From the NCBI RefSeq assembly GCF_000012965.1, contig NC_007575.1:1178001-1242000 (forward strand): a stretch of 64,000 nucleotides of DNA, given 5' to 3'. Under the pieces are notes generated by a model. The model was not told the origin of the DNA, made no database searches, and saw only the letters and a list, made by a program, of their open reading frames with translations. How positions within the stretch are numbered: the stretch's first letter is position 1; every line of letters starts with the position of its first letter. This DNA is from Sulfurimonas denitrificans DSM 1251. Lineage in GTDB: Bacteria > Campylobacterota > Campylobacteria > Campylobacterales > Sulfurimonadaceae. Shown in pieces: positions 51,079 to 61,078 of this stretch. Made by a program: the position numbers and the translations under genes.

Positions 51079-52464
51079 CTATTTAAGAATCACTTTTAGC
51101 ATACTTCTTGCGGCTTCACGACCATCATATGCTGCACTTACAACCAAATCAGCACCCCTATAACAGTCGCCACCTGCATATATTCCAGCTGTGCTTGTCT
51201 CATGAGTCTCTTCATTAATAATTATTCCGCCCCATTTGTTTGTCTCTATTCCGTTTTCTGCTAAAAATGATGGAACTTCTGGATCAAAACCTAGAGACAT
51301 AATGAAAACATCAGCATTTACTCTAAACTCACTTCCTCTTATCTCTTCTATTTTTTGACGTCCGTTTTCATCTTTTACTCCTAAAGTTGTTTTTATCATC
51401 TCTATGGCTATTGCATTGCCTTTATCGTTTAATATAATCTCTTTTGGAGAGGTAAAAAATGAAAAATCAACACCCTCTTCCATCGCATTTTTATACTCTT
51501 TTTGACTTCCTGGCATGTTGTGTGCATCACGACGGTATAGACATATTACGCTCTTTGCGCCTTCTCTCTTTGCAGTTCTTAAACAATCCATTGCTGTATC
51601 TCCGCCACCAACTACAACTACATTTTTATCTTTAAAATCAAATTTTTTATCATAACTGAGTTTAAATATTTTTCTCTGAATTGCAGTTAGATAATCCATG
51701 GCCTTATAAACATTTGGTGCTTTTTCACCATTAATAGATGCTTTCTTTGCTTTTGTGGCACCCACTCCTATAAACATCGCATCATGTTTATCTGCTATCT
51801 CTTCAAAAGTAATATCACGTCCTACTTCACACTCTAAAATAAGCTCCATACCAGCTTCTTTAAGATATTTTATTCGACGTTCTACTATCTTTTTGTCGAG
51901 TTTAAAGTTTGGAATTCCGTATGTTAAAAGCCCACCTGCTCTATCACTTCTCTCATACATTGTAACAGCTACTCCAGAGCGCAGAAGGTATGTTGCACAT
52001 GAAAGCCCTGCTGGACCGCTTCCTATAATTGCAACTTTTTTATCGGTTGTAATTCCAGGAAAATCTGGTTTATATCCAGCTCTAAATCCCTCTTCAGTGA
52101 TAAATGTCTCAACGGAGCCAATAGTTATGGCTCCATGTCCGTCATTTAGCGTACAATCTCCTTCGCAAAGCCTATCATGAGGACAAACTCTTCCCATTAC
52201 TTCAGGAAAAGGAGAAGGTTCATTTGAGAGTTTAAATGCGAACTCCAAATCTTTCTCACTTACAGCCTTAAGCCACTGTGGGACATAGTTATGCAAAGGG
52301 CATTTATTTAAACAAAATGGGTCTCCACACTGGATACATCTCTCACTTTGAGTTGCTGCTTCGCTCTTATCGAAAACTTCGTAAATTTCACCAAAATCTT
52401 TTGTTCTCTCAACAACCAACCTTTTTTTAGCTTCAACTCTATCAATTGTTAAATATTCTCTCAT
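51079..52464 (-). CDS. gltD: Glutamate synthase small subunit
   Basis: GltD passes NAD(P)H electrons through FAD and Fe-S clusters to GltB. The N-terminal cysteine cluster (CIQCGDPFCLNKCPLHN and VCPHDRLCEGDC) and two dinucleotide folds (VAIIGSGPAGLSCA, VVVVGGGDTAMDCL) are clear. Its 461 residues are typical. It starts 2 bases after the gltB stop. A strong inverted repeat follows its stop. Confidence 0.95.
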   Translation of the reverse strand: MREYLTIDRVEAKKRLVVERTKDFGEIYEVFDKSEAATQSERCIQCGDPFCLNKCPLHNYVPQWLKAVSEKDLEFAFKLSNEPSPFPEVMGRVCPHDRLCEGDCTLNDGHGAITIGSVETFITEEGFRAGYKPDFPGITTDKKVAIIGSGPAGLSCATYLLRSGVAVTMYERSDRAGGLLTYGIPNFKLDKKIVERRIKYLKEAGMELILECEVGRDITFEEIADKHDAMFIGVGATKAKKASINGEKAPNVYKAMDYLTAIQRKIFKLSYDKKFDFKDKNVVVVGGGDTAMDCLRTAKREGAKSVICLYRRDAHNMPGSQKEYKNAMEEGVDFSFFTSPKEIILNDKGNAIAIEMIKTTLGVKDENGRQKIEEIRGSEFRVNADVFIMSLGFDPEVPSFLAENGIETNKWGGIIINEETHETSTAGIYAGGDCYRGADLVVSAAYDGREAARSMLKVILK

Positions 52465-52466
52465 GA

Positions 52467-55400
52467 TTAATCTCCTATCTCTAAATTCATTGGTAATTTA
52501 GTTAAGTTTTTAGGTTTTACAAGCCAAAAATTTCTCACTTCAACTCTAAAATTATCTAGTAGTTTTTGTGCTTTTTTACTCTGCGTCTCTGTAAGATAAT
52601 CTTTTAACAGTTGCTTGAGATAGTGTCTTGCTTCATCTCCATCATCAGTATCTATTCGTATTGGCTCAACTAACTCACGATTTACACTCTCTATAAAAGT
52701 GTGCTCAAAGTCATATACAAAGCTTATTCCGCCAGTCATTCCAGCACCAAAGTTGATTCCAGTGCGCCCTAAAATCACAACAACACCGCCAGTCATATAC
52801 TCGCATGCGTTATCGCCAGTTCCCTCAACAATTGCAAGTGCGCCAGAGTTACGAACAGCGAATCGCTCTCCTACACTTCCAGAGATATAAAGTTTTCCAC
52901 CAGTTGCACCATAAAGACAGGTATTGCCTCCAGCAGCAAACTCTTCGCCTTCATTAATTGACTTGATAATAATTTTACCGCCATGCATGCCTTTCCCTAT
53001 ATAATCATTTGCAATACCACTTAAATATATTGAAATTCCTGGGACTAAAAATGCCCCAAGTGCCTGACCTGATATTCCGCTAAGATTTATTCTAATAGTA
53101 TCACTTGCTAAGCCTTTGTCTCCATAATATTCTGCTATCTCTCCACTAAGAAGTGCTCCAAAACTTCTGTTTACATTTGTAATCTCTCTTGTTATTCGAA
53201 CCCTGTTCTTTGGATGTTTGATAGAGTTCATAGCCTCTTTTAAAACATCTTTTTCAAAATTATTATCATCAAATGTAGGATTGGAGTTTTGTGTTGAATG
53301 ATTTACACCATCTTCTTGATGAAGAAGTGAACTAAAATCAAACTTTTTAGCAAACTCATCTTCTACAACTTTTAAAATATCGCTTCTTCCTATCATCTCT
53401 TGCATAGTTTTAAATCCAAGTTGCGCCATGATAGAGCGAATATCTTCAGCTAAAAGTGTAAAATAGTTTACAAGTTGATGAACATGCCCTTTAAAAAATT
53501 CTTGACGAAGCATCTCATTTTGTGTCGCAATACCAACGCTACATTTATTTACATGACAAATTCTAAGCATTTTACAGCCAACAATTGTTAAAACTCCTGT
53601 ACCAAATGCGTAACTCTCAGCTCCAAAGAGTGCGGCTTTTATTACATCAAGACCTGTTTTTAGTCCACCGTCTGCTTGAAGTTCTACTAAACCTCTTAAA
53701 TTGTTTGCTTTTAGCGCATTGTGTGCTTCACTAAGTCCCAACTCCCACGGATTTCCTGCAAATTTTATAGAAGTAAGCGGAGCTGCTCCAGTTCCGCCAT
53801 CGCCTCCAGAGATAATTATCTTATCAGCATAAGCTTTTGCAACACCTGCTGCAATTGTTCCAACTCCAATAGCTGAAACCAATTTTACAGCTACTTTAGC
53901 CTTTGGATTTACCTGTTTTACATCAAATATAAGTTGTGCCAAATCCTCAATAGAGTAGATGTCATGATGAGGAGGTGGAGAGATTAGTGTAACCCCAGGA
54001 ACTGTATGGCGCAGTTTTCCAATAAGAGGCGATACTTTATGACCTGGGAGTTGACCGCCTTCACCTGGCTTTGCACCTTGTGCGACTTTAATCTGAATCT
54101 CCTCTGCACTTCTTAAATATGCAGCAGTTACACCAAATCGTCCACTTGCAACTTGCTTAATCTTTGAGTTTCTATTGGTTCCGAAACGCTCAGAATCCTC
54201 TCCGCCCTCTCCTGAATTTGATTGTGCACCTATTTGATTCATCGCCATAGCAATTGTCTCATGTGCTTCTGGAGAGATTGATCCCAAACTCATAGCAGCT
54301 GAAGAAAATCTCTTAAATATCTCCTCTTTTGGCTCAACTTCTGAAATATCAATAGAGCTCCTATCTGATTTTATATCAAAGAAATCTCTGATAAATTTCA
54401 AACCTCTACTATTTACAATATCTCTTAACTTATCGTAATCTTTTTTTAAACCGCTATTAGCTGTTGCGTGGATAGCATGAATTACGGCTGGAGCAAAATC
54501 ATGATGCTCAGCTCCATTATAAAATTTATAATATCCCCCAATATTTAGAGGAAAAATTCTATTAAACCCGCCATCTTCAAAAGCATCTCTATGATACTTA
54601 GAGAGTCTCTCGTCTATCTCCTTGTAGCACAATCCATTAAGCGCTGAGGAAGAAGTTTCAAAACACTCATTTACTATGTCGCGGCTTAATCCCATAATGT
54701 CAAAAAGACCTGAATTTCTATATGAAGCGACAGTTGAAATCCCCATTTTTGACATTATTTTTAAGATACCCGCATTTAAAGATACATGTACAGACTTTAA
54801 CGCTGTATTACAATCTACTTTAATAGCATTAGAGCTTTTAGCATGTGCAATTGCACTCTCAGCTAAGAGTTTTGGATGGATGGCATTTGCACCATATCCT
54901 AAAAGTACAGCTGCGCTATGAGAATCATAAACCTCACTGGTAACAGCAACCATTGATGCTAAATGGCGAACTTTAGACTTTAACAAGGCTGTATTTAAAC
55001 GACCAATCACCATAGCCATAGGTATAATTTTTTTCTCTTTACTAAATTCATAATCATCTAGTATAATTATTCTTGTTCCCTCATTTTTAACAGAAGAGAC
55101 AACCCTCTCAACAAGAGCATCAAGTGATTTTTTAAGCTCTGACTCATAAGCTGTTGAGAATGTTTTATTACGATAAAAATCTTGATAACTTGGTGATTTT
55201 TTATCTCCAAATGATTTCAATATCACTAACTTCTCACTTGTAATAATGGGAGAGATAGATTTAAGACGATGCGCATGAAATGGAGCTTCATCTAGAATAT
55301 TGTGAACTTCTCCAAAGCCTGTATTTAAACTCATTACAACTTTTTCTCTGATTGGATCAATTGGAGGATTTGTAACTTGTGCAAACTTTTGCTTAAAAAA

Positions 55401-56906
55401 GTCACTAAAAGCTCTTTGTTTGTTGGAAAATGCAGCAAGTGGAGTGTCATCACCCATAGAGCCCACAGCCTCTTTACCCTCTATCATCATAGGCTCTATA
55501 ACTTGCTCTATCACCTCATGAGTGATGTTAAAATATCTCTGTCTAGCGACAAGCTCCTCTTTTGTATATTCTGGCTCTGACATGTACTGATCTACAACAT
55601 GCTCTTGAAGATAAATCATATGCTCATTTAGCCACTTCATATATGGATTTGAACTCTTTAAATAATCATTAATCTCGCTATTTTTAAATATTTTTCCAAA
55701 CTTTAAATCAAGTCCTATCATCTCTCCAGATTGCAGACGACCTCTCTCTTTGATGTTATCTTGCGCAATATCTACTACTCCATACTCGCTTGCAATTAAG
55801 AGTGTGTCATCTTTTGTAATTATATACTTTGCTGGACGAAGACCGTTCCTATCTAAAACACATCCTACATATCTTCCATCCGTTACAGAAAATGCTGCTG
55901 GACCATCCCATGCTTCAAAAACAGTAGAGTGATACTCATAAAATGCACGAAGCTCAGGATCCATATGTGGAGCATTTTGCCAAGCTGCTGGAATAACTGC
56001 ACGAACAGCTTTGAAAAAATCCATACCATTTATAAGCAAAAATTCAAAAAAGTTGTCTGCTGAAGCACTATCAGATGATTTTGGTTGCAAAATTGGCAAT
56101 ATTCTTTGTATCTCTTCATCTGTAAAAACTTCACTCTTTATAGATTCTGATTTTATCTCAACATTGAAGCGATTTCCCTCAACCGAATTTATTTCACCAT
56201 TGTGTGCAACTGCACGAAAAGGTTGTGCTAGTTTCCACTCTGGAAGCGTATTTGTTGAAAATCTTTGATGAAATAGTGAAAAAGAGATTTTAAAACTCTC
56301 ATCTTGCAAATCTTTATAAAACTCTTTTATATGCGTAGGCATAACAAGCCCTTTATACGAGAGAACCCTTGAACTCATGGAAGATATATAAAAATTTTTA
56401 TCCTCCTCTAATTTATGCTCACTCTCTTTACGAGACAGATACAGCAGTGCTTCAAATCTATTTGTAGCCATTATTGAGTTTGGAATTATATAGAGTTGAA
56501 CTATATTTGGTAGTGATGAGAGAGCTTGTTCACCTAAGGCATTAATGTTTATTGGAACATCTCGTCTTAAGATAACTTTTAAGTCATTCTTCGCACAAAT
56601 CTCTTCTACAACCAAGAGATTTTTAATATCTTTTGTAAAAATAGAAGCTATCGCAAACTGTGTTGGCAGCTCAATACCACTCTTAGAGGCTTCATTACGA
56701 AGAAACTCCTCAGGTAAAGAGAGAAGTAGTCCACTTCCATCACCAGTTTTTCCATCAGCTGCTACGGCACCACGGTGCATCATTCTCTCTAATGCAGTTA
56801 TAGCATCATCTAAAACTTTATGTGATGCTATATTTTTAATATTTGCTACAAGGCCAAATCCGCAATTATCCTTAAACGACCTTAACAAATCCTTATATTC
56901 AACCAT
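52467..56906 (-). CDS. gltB: Glutamate synthase large subunit
   Basis: GltB converts glutamine plus 2-oxoglutarate to two glutamates. The 1479-residue protein has the class II amidotransferase domain, whose catalytic Cys is C15 (DNCGFGLVAN) after a short propeptide; the FMN synthase domain; the 3Fe-4S cysteines in CKMLRICHVNKCSVG; and the C-terminal glycine-rich beta-helix (AAGGNTCLYGATGGKLYISG). No disruption is seen over 4.4 kb. A -10 box lies at 56997-57002, and gltD follows in the same transcript. Confidence 0.97.
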   Translation of the reverse strand: MVEYKDLLRSFKDNCGFGLVANIKNIASHKVLDDAITALERMMHRGAVAADGKTGDGSGLLLSLPEEFLRNEASKSGIELPTQFAIASIFTKDIKNLLVVEEICAKNDLKVILRRDVPININALGEQALSSLPNIVQLYIIPNSIMATNRFEALLYLSRKESEHKLEEDKNFYISSMSSRVLSYKGLVMPTHIKEFYKDLQDESFKISFSLFHQRFSTNTLPEWKLAQPFRAVAHNGEINSVEGNRFNVEIKSESIKSEVFTDEEIQRILPILQPKSSDSASADNFFEFLLINGMDFFKAVRAVIPAAWQNAPHMDPELRAFYEYHSTVFEAWDGPAAFSVTDGRYVGCVLDRNGLRPAKYIITKDDTLLIASEYGVVDIAQDNIKERGRLQSGEMIGLDLKFGKIFKNSEINDYLKSSNPYMKWLNEHMIYLQEHVVDQYMSEPEYTKEELVARQRYFNITHEVIEQVIEPMMIEGKEAVGSMGDDTPLAAFSNKQRAFSDFFKQKFAQVTNPPIDPIREKVVMSLNTGFGEVHNILDEAPFHAHRLKSISPIITSEKLVILKSFGDKKSPSYQDFYRNKTFSTAYESELKKSLDALVERVVSSVKNEGTRIIILDDYEFSKEKKIIPMAMVIGRLNTALLKSKVRHLASMVAVTSEVYDSHSAAVLLGYGANAIHPKLLAESAIAHAKSSNAIKVDCNTALKSVHVSLNAGILKIMSKMGISTVASYRNSGLFDIMGLSRDIVNECFETSSSALNGLCYKEIDERLSKYHRDAFEDGGFNRIFPLNIGGYYKFYNGAEHHDFAPAVIHAIHATANSGLKKDYDKLRDIVNSRGLKFIRDFFDIKSDRSSIDISEVEPKEEIFKRFSSAAMSLGSISPEAHETIAMAMNQIGAQSNSGEGGEDSERFGTNRNSKIKQVASGRFGVTAAYLRSAEEIQIKVAQGAKPGEGGQLPGHKVSPLIGKLRHTVPGVTLISPPPHHDIYSIEDLAQLIFDVKQVNPKAKVAVKLVSAIGVGTIAAGVAKAYADKIIISGGDGGTGAAPLTSIKFAGNPWELGLSEAHNALKANNLRGLVELQADGGLKTGLDVIKAALFGAESYAFGTGVLTIVGCKMLRICHVNKCSVGIATQNEMLRQEFFKGHVHQLVNYFTLLAEDIRSIMAQLGFKTMQEMIGRSDILKVVEDEFAKKFDFSSLLHQEDGVNHSTQNSNPTFDDNNFEKDVLKEAMNSIKHPKNRVRITREITNVNRSFGALLSGEIAEYYGDKGLASDTIRINLSGISGQALGAFLVPGISIYLSGIANDYIGKGMHGGKIIIKSINEGEEFAAGGNTCLYGATGGKLYISGSVGERFAVRNSGALAIVEGTGDNACEYMTGGVVVILGRTGINFGAGMTGGISFVYDFEHTFIESVNRELVEPIRIDTDDGDEARHYLKQLLKDYLTETQSKKAQKLLDNFRVEVRNFWLVKPKNLTKLPMNLEIGD

Positions 56907-56996
56907 ATTAACTCCTAAATCTTGCTTTTTTATAATTTTATTTAAAAATTTAACCTCTTTTTAAAGAAACTTGTTCTATTTAGAGGCGAGTGGTGC

Positions 56997-57002
56997 ATTA
57001 TA
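56997..57002 (-). promoter_or_regulatory. Candidate -10 box for gltBD
   Basis: TATAAT on the - strand (TTAAAATATATAATGC), about 90 bases upstream of the gltB ATG, in the 177-base divergent region with recO. It would give a leader of about 85 bases, in which I see no clear structure. Confidence 0.45.
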
Positions 57003-57083
57003 TATTTTAAAGGTTTAAGAAAATATAATAGCAATATGATTTTTAAATAAAAAAATAAATATGTGTATAAAAGAAGCAAAAAG

Positions 57084-57704
57084 ATGCAGGGATTTATATT
57101 AGCACTAAATAAAGTTAAAGATGAAGACCTTATTGTAACAATTTTATCGAGAGAAAACTTAGATACTCTTTATAGGTTTTATGGTGCAAGACATGGCGTG
57201 ATAAATTTAGGTTTTAAAATAGACTATGAAAAAGAGCCCTCTTCTAAAACAACTATTCATAGATTAAAAGATGTTATTCATATAGGCTATAAGTGGATAA
57301 ATGATTATAAACTACTAAAACTGTGGCAAGAGTTTTGTGCTCTTTTTTATAAGCATCTAAAAGATGCCGAACAACTTGACTCTTTTTACTTTGATCTTCT
57401 TGAGAGTGCTTCAAAAAACTGGAATAGACAAAACCCAAAAAGGGTTGCAATAGAGTCTTATGTAAAACTTCTTGAGCATGAGGGCAGACTGCATAAAGAG
57501 TTTGAGTGTTTTTTATGCTCTGAACATATTTATGAAGATGAAATTTCTCTGCTTCGTGCATACTTGCCAGCGCATAAAAGTTGTGCTAATTCTCATTCTA
57601 TAAAGAAAAGTGCAGCTACTGAGCTTTTTGAAAATCACTATACTCTTTTTCTAGACGATGATGATATTGATAAACTTTGGTATATACTTTTAGAAGGTCT
57701 TTAA
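57084..57704 (+). CDS. recO: DNA repair protein RecO
   Basis: RecO anneals SSB-coated single strands and loads RecA with RecR. The 206-residue protein starts MQGFILALNKVKDEDLIVTI, the usual RecO N-terminal OB-fold beginning; the helical middle and a CFLCSE...KSC cysteine pair follow, probably for zinc. An in-frame GTG at 57063 would add seven residues, but the MQG start is preferred by family similarity. The ribosome site is weak (AGAAG). Confidence 0.82.
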   Translation: MQGFILALNKVKDEDLIVTILSRENLDTLYRFYGARHGVINLGFKIDYEKEPSSKTTIHRLKDVIHIGYKWINDYKLLKLWQEFCALFYKHLKDAEQLDSFYFDLLESASKNWNRQNPKRVAIESYVKLLEHEGRLHKEFECFLCSEHIYEDEISLLRAYLPAHKSCANSHSIKKSAATELFENHYTLFLDDDDIDKLWYILLEGL

Positions 57705-57738
57705 AGCTATATGAAACATTGTTATGATAGACTATTTT

Positions 57739-57744
57739 TATAAT
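57739..57744 (+). promoter_or_regulatory. Candidate -10 box for the chemoreceptor gene
   Basis: TATAAT within ATTTTTATAATTTA, 19 bases upstream of the ATG, close to a GGAG ribosome site. A second weaker box (TATGAT) lies 17 bases further upstream. Confidence 0.4.
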
Positions 57745-57763
57745 TTATTTATGGAGTTGTTAT

Positions 57764-59356
57764 ATGTTATCTACTATTAAATCTCGTATAATTATTACGA
57801 TATTGCTCTTTGGAACACTCGCAGTTGGTTTGATGTATTTTTATATATCTTATACCTTTAATGATTTTTCAAACAAAACTGCAAATAAGTCCCTTGATAT
57901 GCTTAGTCAATCAATCTTTCAGACTGTTACGCAAAGTATGTTGGCAGGTGATCCTAAAGTTGTTCAAAATACTGTGCAAGAGGCAAAAAAGATTCATGGT
58001 ATTGAAGCGCTTGATGTTTCAAAATCAAAACTGACCCTTGAGCTTTATGCAAGAGAGAATGAGACTTTTACAAACGATGCAATGATTAGAGAAGTGCTTG
58101 AGAGTAAAAAAGCAAAAATAATTGAAAAAACAGAGAGTTCTCACCACACAATAGAGCTACTAAAACCAATGGTAGCAGAGCAAAACTGCATTGCGTGTCA
58201 TGCAAACGCAAAAGAGGGGGATGCTCTTGGTGTTATGAGTCTTACTGTATCACTTGATGCAAATGATACAGAAATAAGAGATACAAAAAATATTTTACTT
58301 ATAACACTTAGCACTGTATTTATCATCTTTATATTAATTATAAATACTTTTTTCAAAAAAGAGGTAATTGCCCCAATAGATGAGTTGAGAAAAAGAATCA
58401 GAGCGCTTGTTGATGGAGACAAAGATTTAACAAGACGCATTGAAGTTTTACGTAAAAATGAGTTTGCAGCTTCTGCTTATGCAGTAAATGATTTTGTAAC
58501 AACTGTTCAAGATACTGTAAATGAAGTAAAAAGCTTAGGTCGTGAAAATGTCTCTATTGCCGATAAAATTACAAAATCTTCATCTTCTATATTTCAAACT
58601 ATTCAAGAAGAGAGCGCTATAGTTTTAGAGACAACTCACAAAAGCAAATCTATAAAAGATATTTTAGACAACTCTATCTTAATAGCAAAAGAGACCCAAG
58701 AAAAAGTTTTACAAGCAGATAGAAATCTAGAATCTTCAAAAGAGGCACTAAGTGAGTTAGTACATGAAGTAGATACGTTTATAGAGATAGAAAATGATTT
58801 ATCATTAAAACTCCTTGGCTTAAAACATGATGCTGATCAAGTTAAGAGTGTTTTACTTGTTATAAAAGATATAGCAGAGCAGACAAATCTTCTTGCACTT
58901 AATGCTGCGATAGAGGCTGCTCGTGCTGGTGAACATGGAAGAGGCTTTGCTGTTGTTGCTGATGAAGTACGTAAACTAGCAGAGAGAACCCAGAGGTCTC
59001 TTGTAGAAATCGAGATGAGTGTAAGTACAATTGTACAGTCAATAAACGACGTAAGTGATAAGATGCATGAAAATGCTAAAGGTATGGAAAAACTTACAAA
59101 TATATCTCATAATGTTGAGGATAAAATTAACGACACCTCTTATGAGATGAAAAATTCAGTTGCAGTAGCTAGACGATCTGTTGAAGATTCTCAAATGATG
59201 GTAAAACATACAGATGAGATAATTTTCCAAATCAATGAGATAAATAATCACTCATCCCTAAATAAACAGAGAGTCACAAGTATAACAGATGAATCTAAGC
59301 GTCTGCTAGAAGTAGCAAACTCTCTTGAGTCAAGAATAAACGAGTTTAAAAGCTAA
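57764..59356 (+). CDS. Methyl-accepting chemotaxis protein with heme-c sensor domain
   Basis: This 530-residue transducer has a membrane helix (~8-28), a periplasmic domain with C142-I-A-C145-H146 (covalent heme c motif), a second helix (~177-196), a HAMP domain (~197-250) and a cytoplasmic signalling domain. The hairpin tip is conserved ([20 protein letters not shown], about 373-392), followed by [18 protein letters not shown]. The heme motif suggests redox, O2 or NO taxis. No CheB/CheR pentapeptide tether is visible at the C-terminus. It is monocistronic, ending in a hairpin shared with the convergent tehB-like gene. Confidence 0.92.
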   Translation: MLSTIKSRIIITILLFGTLAVGLMYFYISYTFNDFSNKTANKSLDMLSQSIFQTVTQSMLAGDPKVVQNTVQEAKKIHGIEALDVSKSKLTLELYARENETFTNDAMIREVLESKKAKIIEKTESSHHTIELLKPMVAEQNCIACHANAKEGDALGVMSLTVSLDANDTEIRDTKNILLITLSTVFIIFILIINTFFKKEVIAPIDELRKRIRALVDGDKDLTRRIEVLRKNEFAASAYAVNDFVTTVQDTVNEVKSLGRENVSIADKITKSSSSIFQTIQEESAIVLETTHKSKSIKDILDNSILIAKETQEKVLQADRNLESSKEALSELVHEVDTFIEIENDLSLKLLGLKHDADQVKSVLLVIKDIAEQTNLLALNAAIEAARAGEHGRGFAVVADEVRKLAERTQRSLVEIEMSVSTIVQSINDVSDKMHENAKGMEKLTNISHNVEDKINDTSYEMKNSVAVARRSVEDSQMMVKHTDEIIFQINEINNHSSLNKQRVTSITDESKRLLEVANSLESRINEFKS

Positions 59357-59377
59357 AAAGTCTAAGACTTTTTAGCT
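59351..59377. terminator. Bidirectional terminator spanning both convergent stop codons
   Basis: Perfect 12-base arms (AGCTAAAAAGTC and GACTTTTTAGCT) with a 3-base loop cover the TAA of the chemoreceptor gene and the TAG of the tehB-like gene. The A-tract/T-tract arrangement is the same on both strands, as in bidirectional intrinsic terminators, and the two protein ends (KS and KKS) are written in the same stem. Confidence 0.7.
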
Positions 59378-59916
59378 ACAAGTGAAGCTACTTTTATTCT
59401 CTCACCTTTTAAATTAACATCTATTTTCTCTTCATAATAGATAACTTCAAGCCCAATAAACGAGTGCAAAAGCTCATTTTTTCTAAGAAGGTAGTCAAGA
59501 TTTGTTGTTGGCATATTGAAGTCTCCATGCGCCACAATAAATGTTTCAAATATTAACACTCCACCGCTCTTTAGTGCATCTTTCATCTGAGAGACAAGGC
59601 GACGATTTAGATAGTTTACATTTACAATCAAATCATATCTGTTTGGAGTTAGGTTGTATTTATCCAAATCAGCGTCTATTTTTTTAATCATAGAACTATT
59701 TTTTACAGACCCTAGTGCATAATCAGATATATCAACAGCATCAACCATAAAACCTTTTTCTGCTAAGTAGTGAGTATTTCTACCTGTTCCACAAGCCACA
59801 TCTATAGCTTGTCCAATTTTTACATGTTCTATATATCGCTCAAGTAGTGGAGAAACAGCCTGCGGCATAGGATTCTCCAAATATCGCTCATTCCATCTTT
59901 GCTTATCTTCTTGCAT
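59362..59916 (-). CDS. TehB-like SAM-dependent methyltransferase
   Basis: This 184-residue class I methyltransferase has the SAM-binding motif AIDVACGTGRNTHYLAEKGF followed by VDAVDISDYAL, with the layout of TehB/thiopurine-type enzymes. The substrate is unknown; tellurite or selenium compounds, or a small metabolite, are possible. The start at 59916 is chosen because AAAGGGGA lies 5 bases upstream; a longer frame would overlap nspC. It is 10 bases downstream of nspC and so is part of the polyamine operon. Confidence 0.8.
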   Translation of the reverse strand: MQEDKQRWNERYLENPMPQAVSPLLERYIEHVKIGQAIDVACGTGRNTHYLAEKGFMVDAVDISDYALGSVKNSSMIKKIDADLDKYNLTPNRYDLIVNVNYLNRRLVSQMKDALKSGGVLIFETFIVAHGDFNMPTTNLDYLLRKNELLHSFIGLEVIYYEEKIDVNLKGERIKVASLVAKKS

Positions 59917-59926
59917 ATAATCCCCT

Positions 59927-61075
59927 TTAAGATAATCTATTTCTATAATCTTGATATCCAAACTCTTTTATAACATCAAGAGTTTTATCCTCTCTTAGTA
60001 TAACCAATGAGGGTAACTTTATACCGTTGAATGTAGTGTTTTTTACAAAAGTGTAATGAATTTGATCTTCAAATATAACTTTATCGCCTACATATAGAGG
60101 TTTATCAAAAGAGTAATCACCCATGATGTCTCCCGCTAAACAAGTATTTCCACCAAAACGGTATGTGTGCTTTTTCTCTCCAGCCTCGCCGCTTCTTCTA
60201 ACCATAGCTCGATATGGCATTGCTAAAGTATCTGGCATATGAGCTTCAGCTGAAGTATCTAAAATGGCTATATCTATGCCGTTGTGAACAATATCCAAAA
60301 CACTACTTACAAGTACACCTGTTTGCCAACCAACTGCTTCCCCAGGTTCCAAATAGACTTCAACGTCATATTTTGTTATAAACTCTTTTATTATTTTTAT
60401 AAGCTTATCAACATCATAACCTTTTTTTGTTATGTGGTGTCCACCGCCAAAATTTATATATTTCATATTTTTAAAGTACTTGGAAAATTTCTCTTCAAAA
60501 GCTACTAAAACATCCTCTAAGGCATCAACATCTTGCTCACAAAGTGCGTGAAAATTCAGTCCATCTATATGTTCTAAAACTCTCTCATCAAAATTTGCTA
60601 AAGTTGTTCCAAGCCTGCTGTAAAGCCCGCAAGGATTGTAAATGTCTTTTGGAGAAGATGACTGTTCTGGATTTATTCTAAGTGATAGATTAACATGTGG
60701 ATTTATCTTTTTTACTCTATCGCAATATTTAAAGAGTTGAGTTGGTGAGTTAAAAACTATGTGATTAGATATGCGTGCAATCTCATCAATGTCTTCATCT
60801 TTAAAAGCTGGCGAGTAGGTATGAACTTCAAGATTTTTATCCTCTTTTGCAAACTCTTCTCTAGCCAAAAGTGCTTCATGAAGTCCACTACATGTACAAC
60901 CTCTTAAGTACTGCTTTACAAGCGGAAATGTACTCCACATGGCAAAACCTTTTAGAGCTAAAATTATCTTAGCTCCACTCTGCTTTTGCACATAATCTAA
61001 TATCTCAAGATTTGCACGAAGAAGTGACTCATCACACATGTAGTATGGTGTAGAAATGCTCTCTTGAGTATTCAT
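59927..61075 (-). CDS. nspC: Carboxynorspermidine/carboxyspermidine decarboxylase
   Basis: This PLP fold-type III enzyme decarboxylates carboxy(nor)spermidine to (nor)spermidine. The PLP lysine is in IILALKGFAMWS; NPCGLYSRLG, YINFGGGHHITKKGYD and the EPGEAVGWQTG loop are typical. The 382 residues fit NspC. In Campylobacter this enzyme makes spermidine through carboxyspermidine. It lies 3 bases after the dehydrogenase gene. Confidence 0.94.
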   Translation of the reverse strand: MNTQESISTPYYMCDESLLRANLEILDYVQKQSGAKIILALKGFAMWSTFPLVKQYLRGCTCSGLHEALLAREEFAKEDKNLEVHTYSPAFKDEDIDEIARISNHIVFNSPTQLFKYCDRVKKINPHVNLSLRINPEQSSSPKDIYNPCGLYSRLGTTLANFDERVLEHIDGLNFHALCEQDVDALEDVLVAFEEKFSKYFKNMKYINFGGGHHITKKGYDVDKLIKIIKEFITKYDVEVYLEPGEAVGWQTGVLVSSVLDIVHNGIDIAILDTSAEAHMPDTLAMPYRAMVRRSGEAGEKKHTYRFGGNTCLAGDIMGDYSFDKPLYVGDKVIFEDQIHYTFVKNTTFNGIKLPSLVILREDKTLDVIKEFGYQDYRNRLS

Positions 61076-61078
61076 CTA

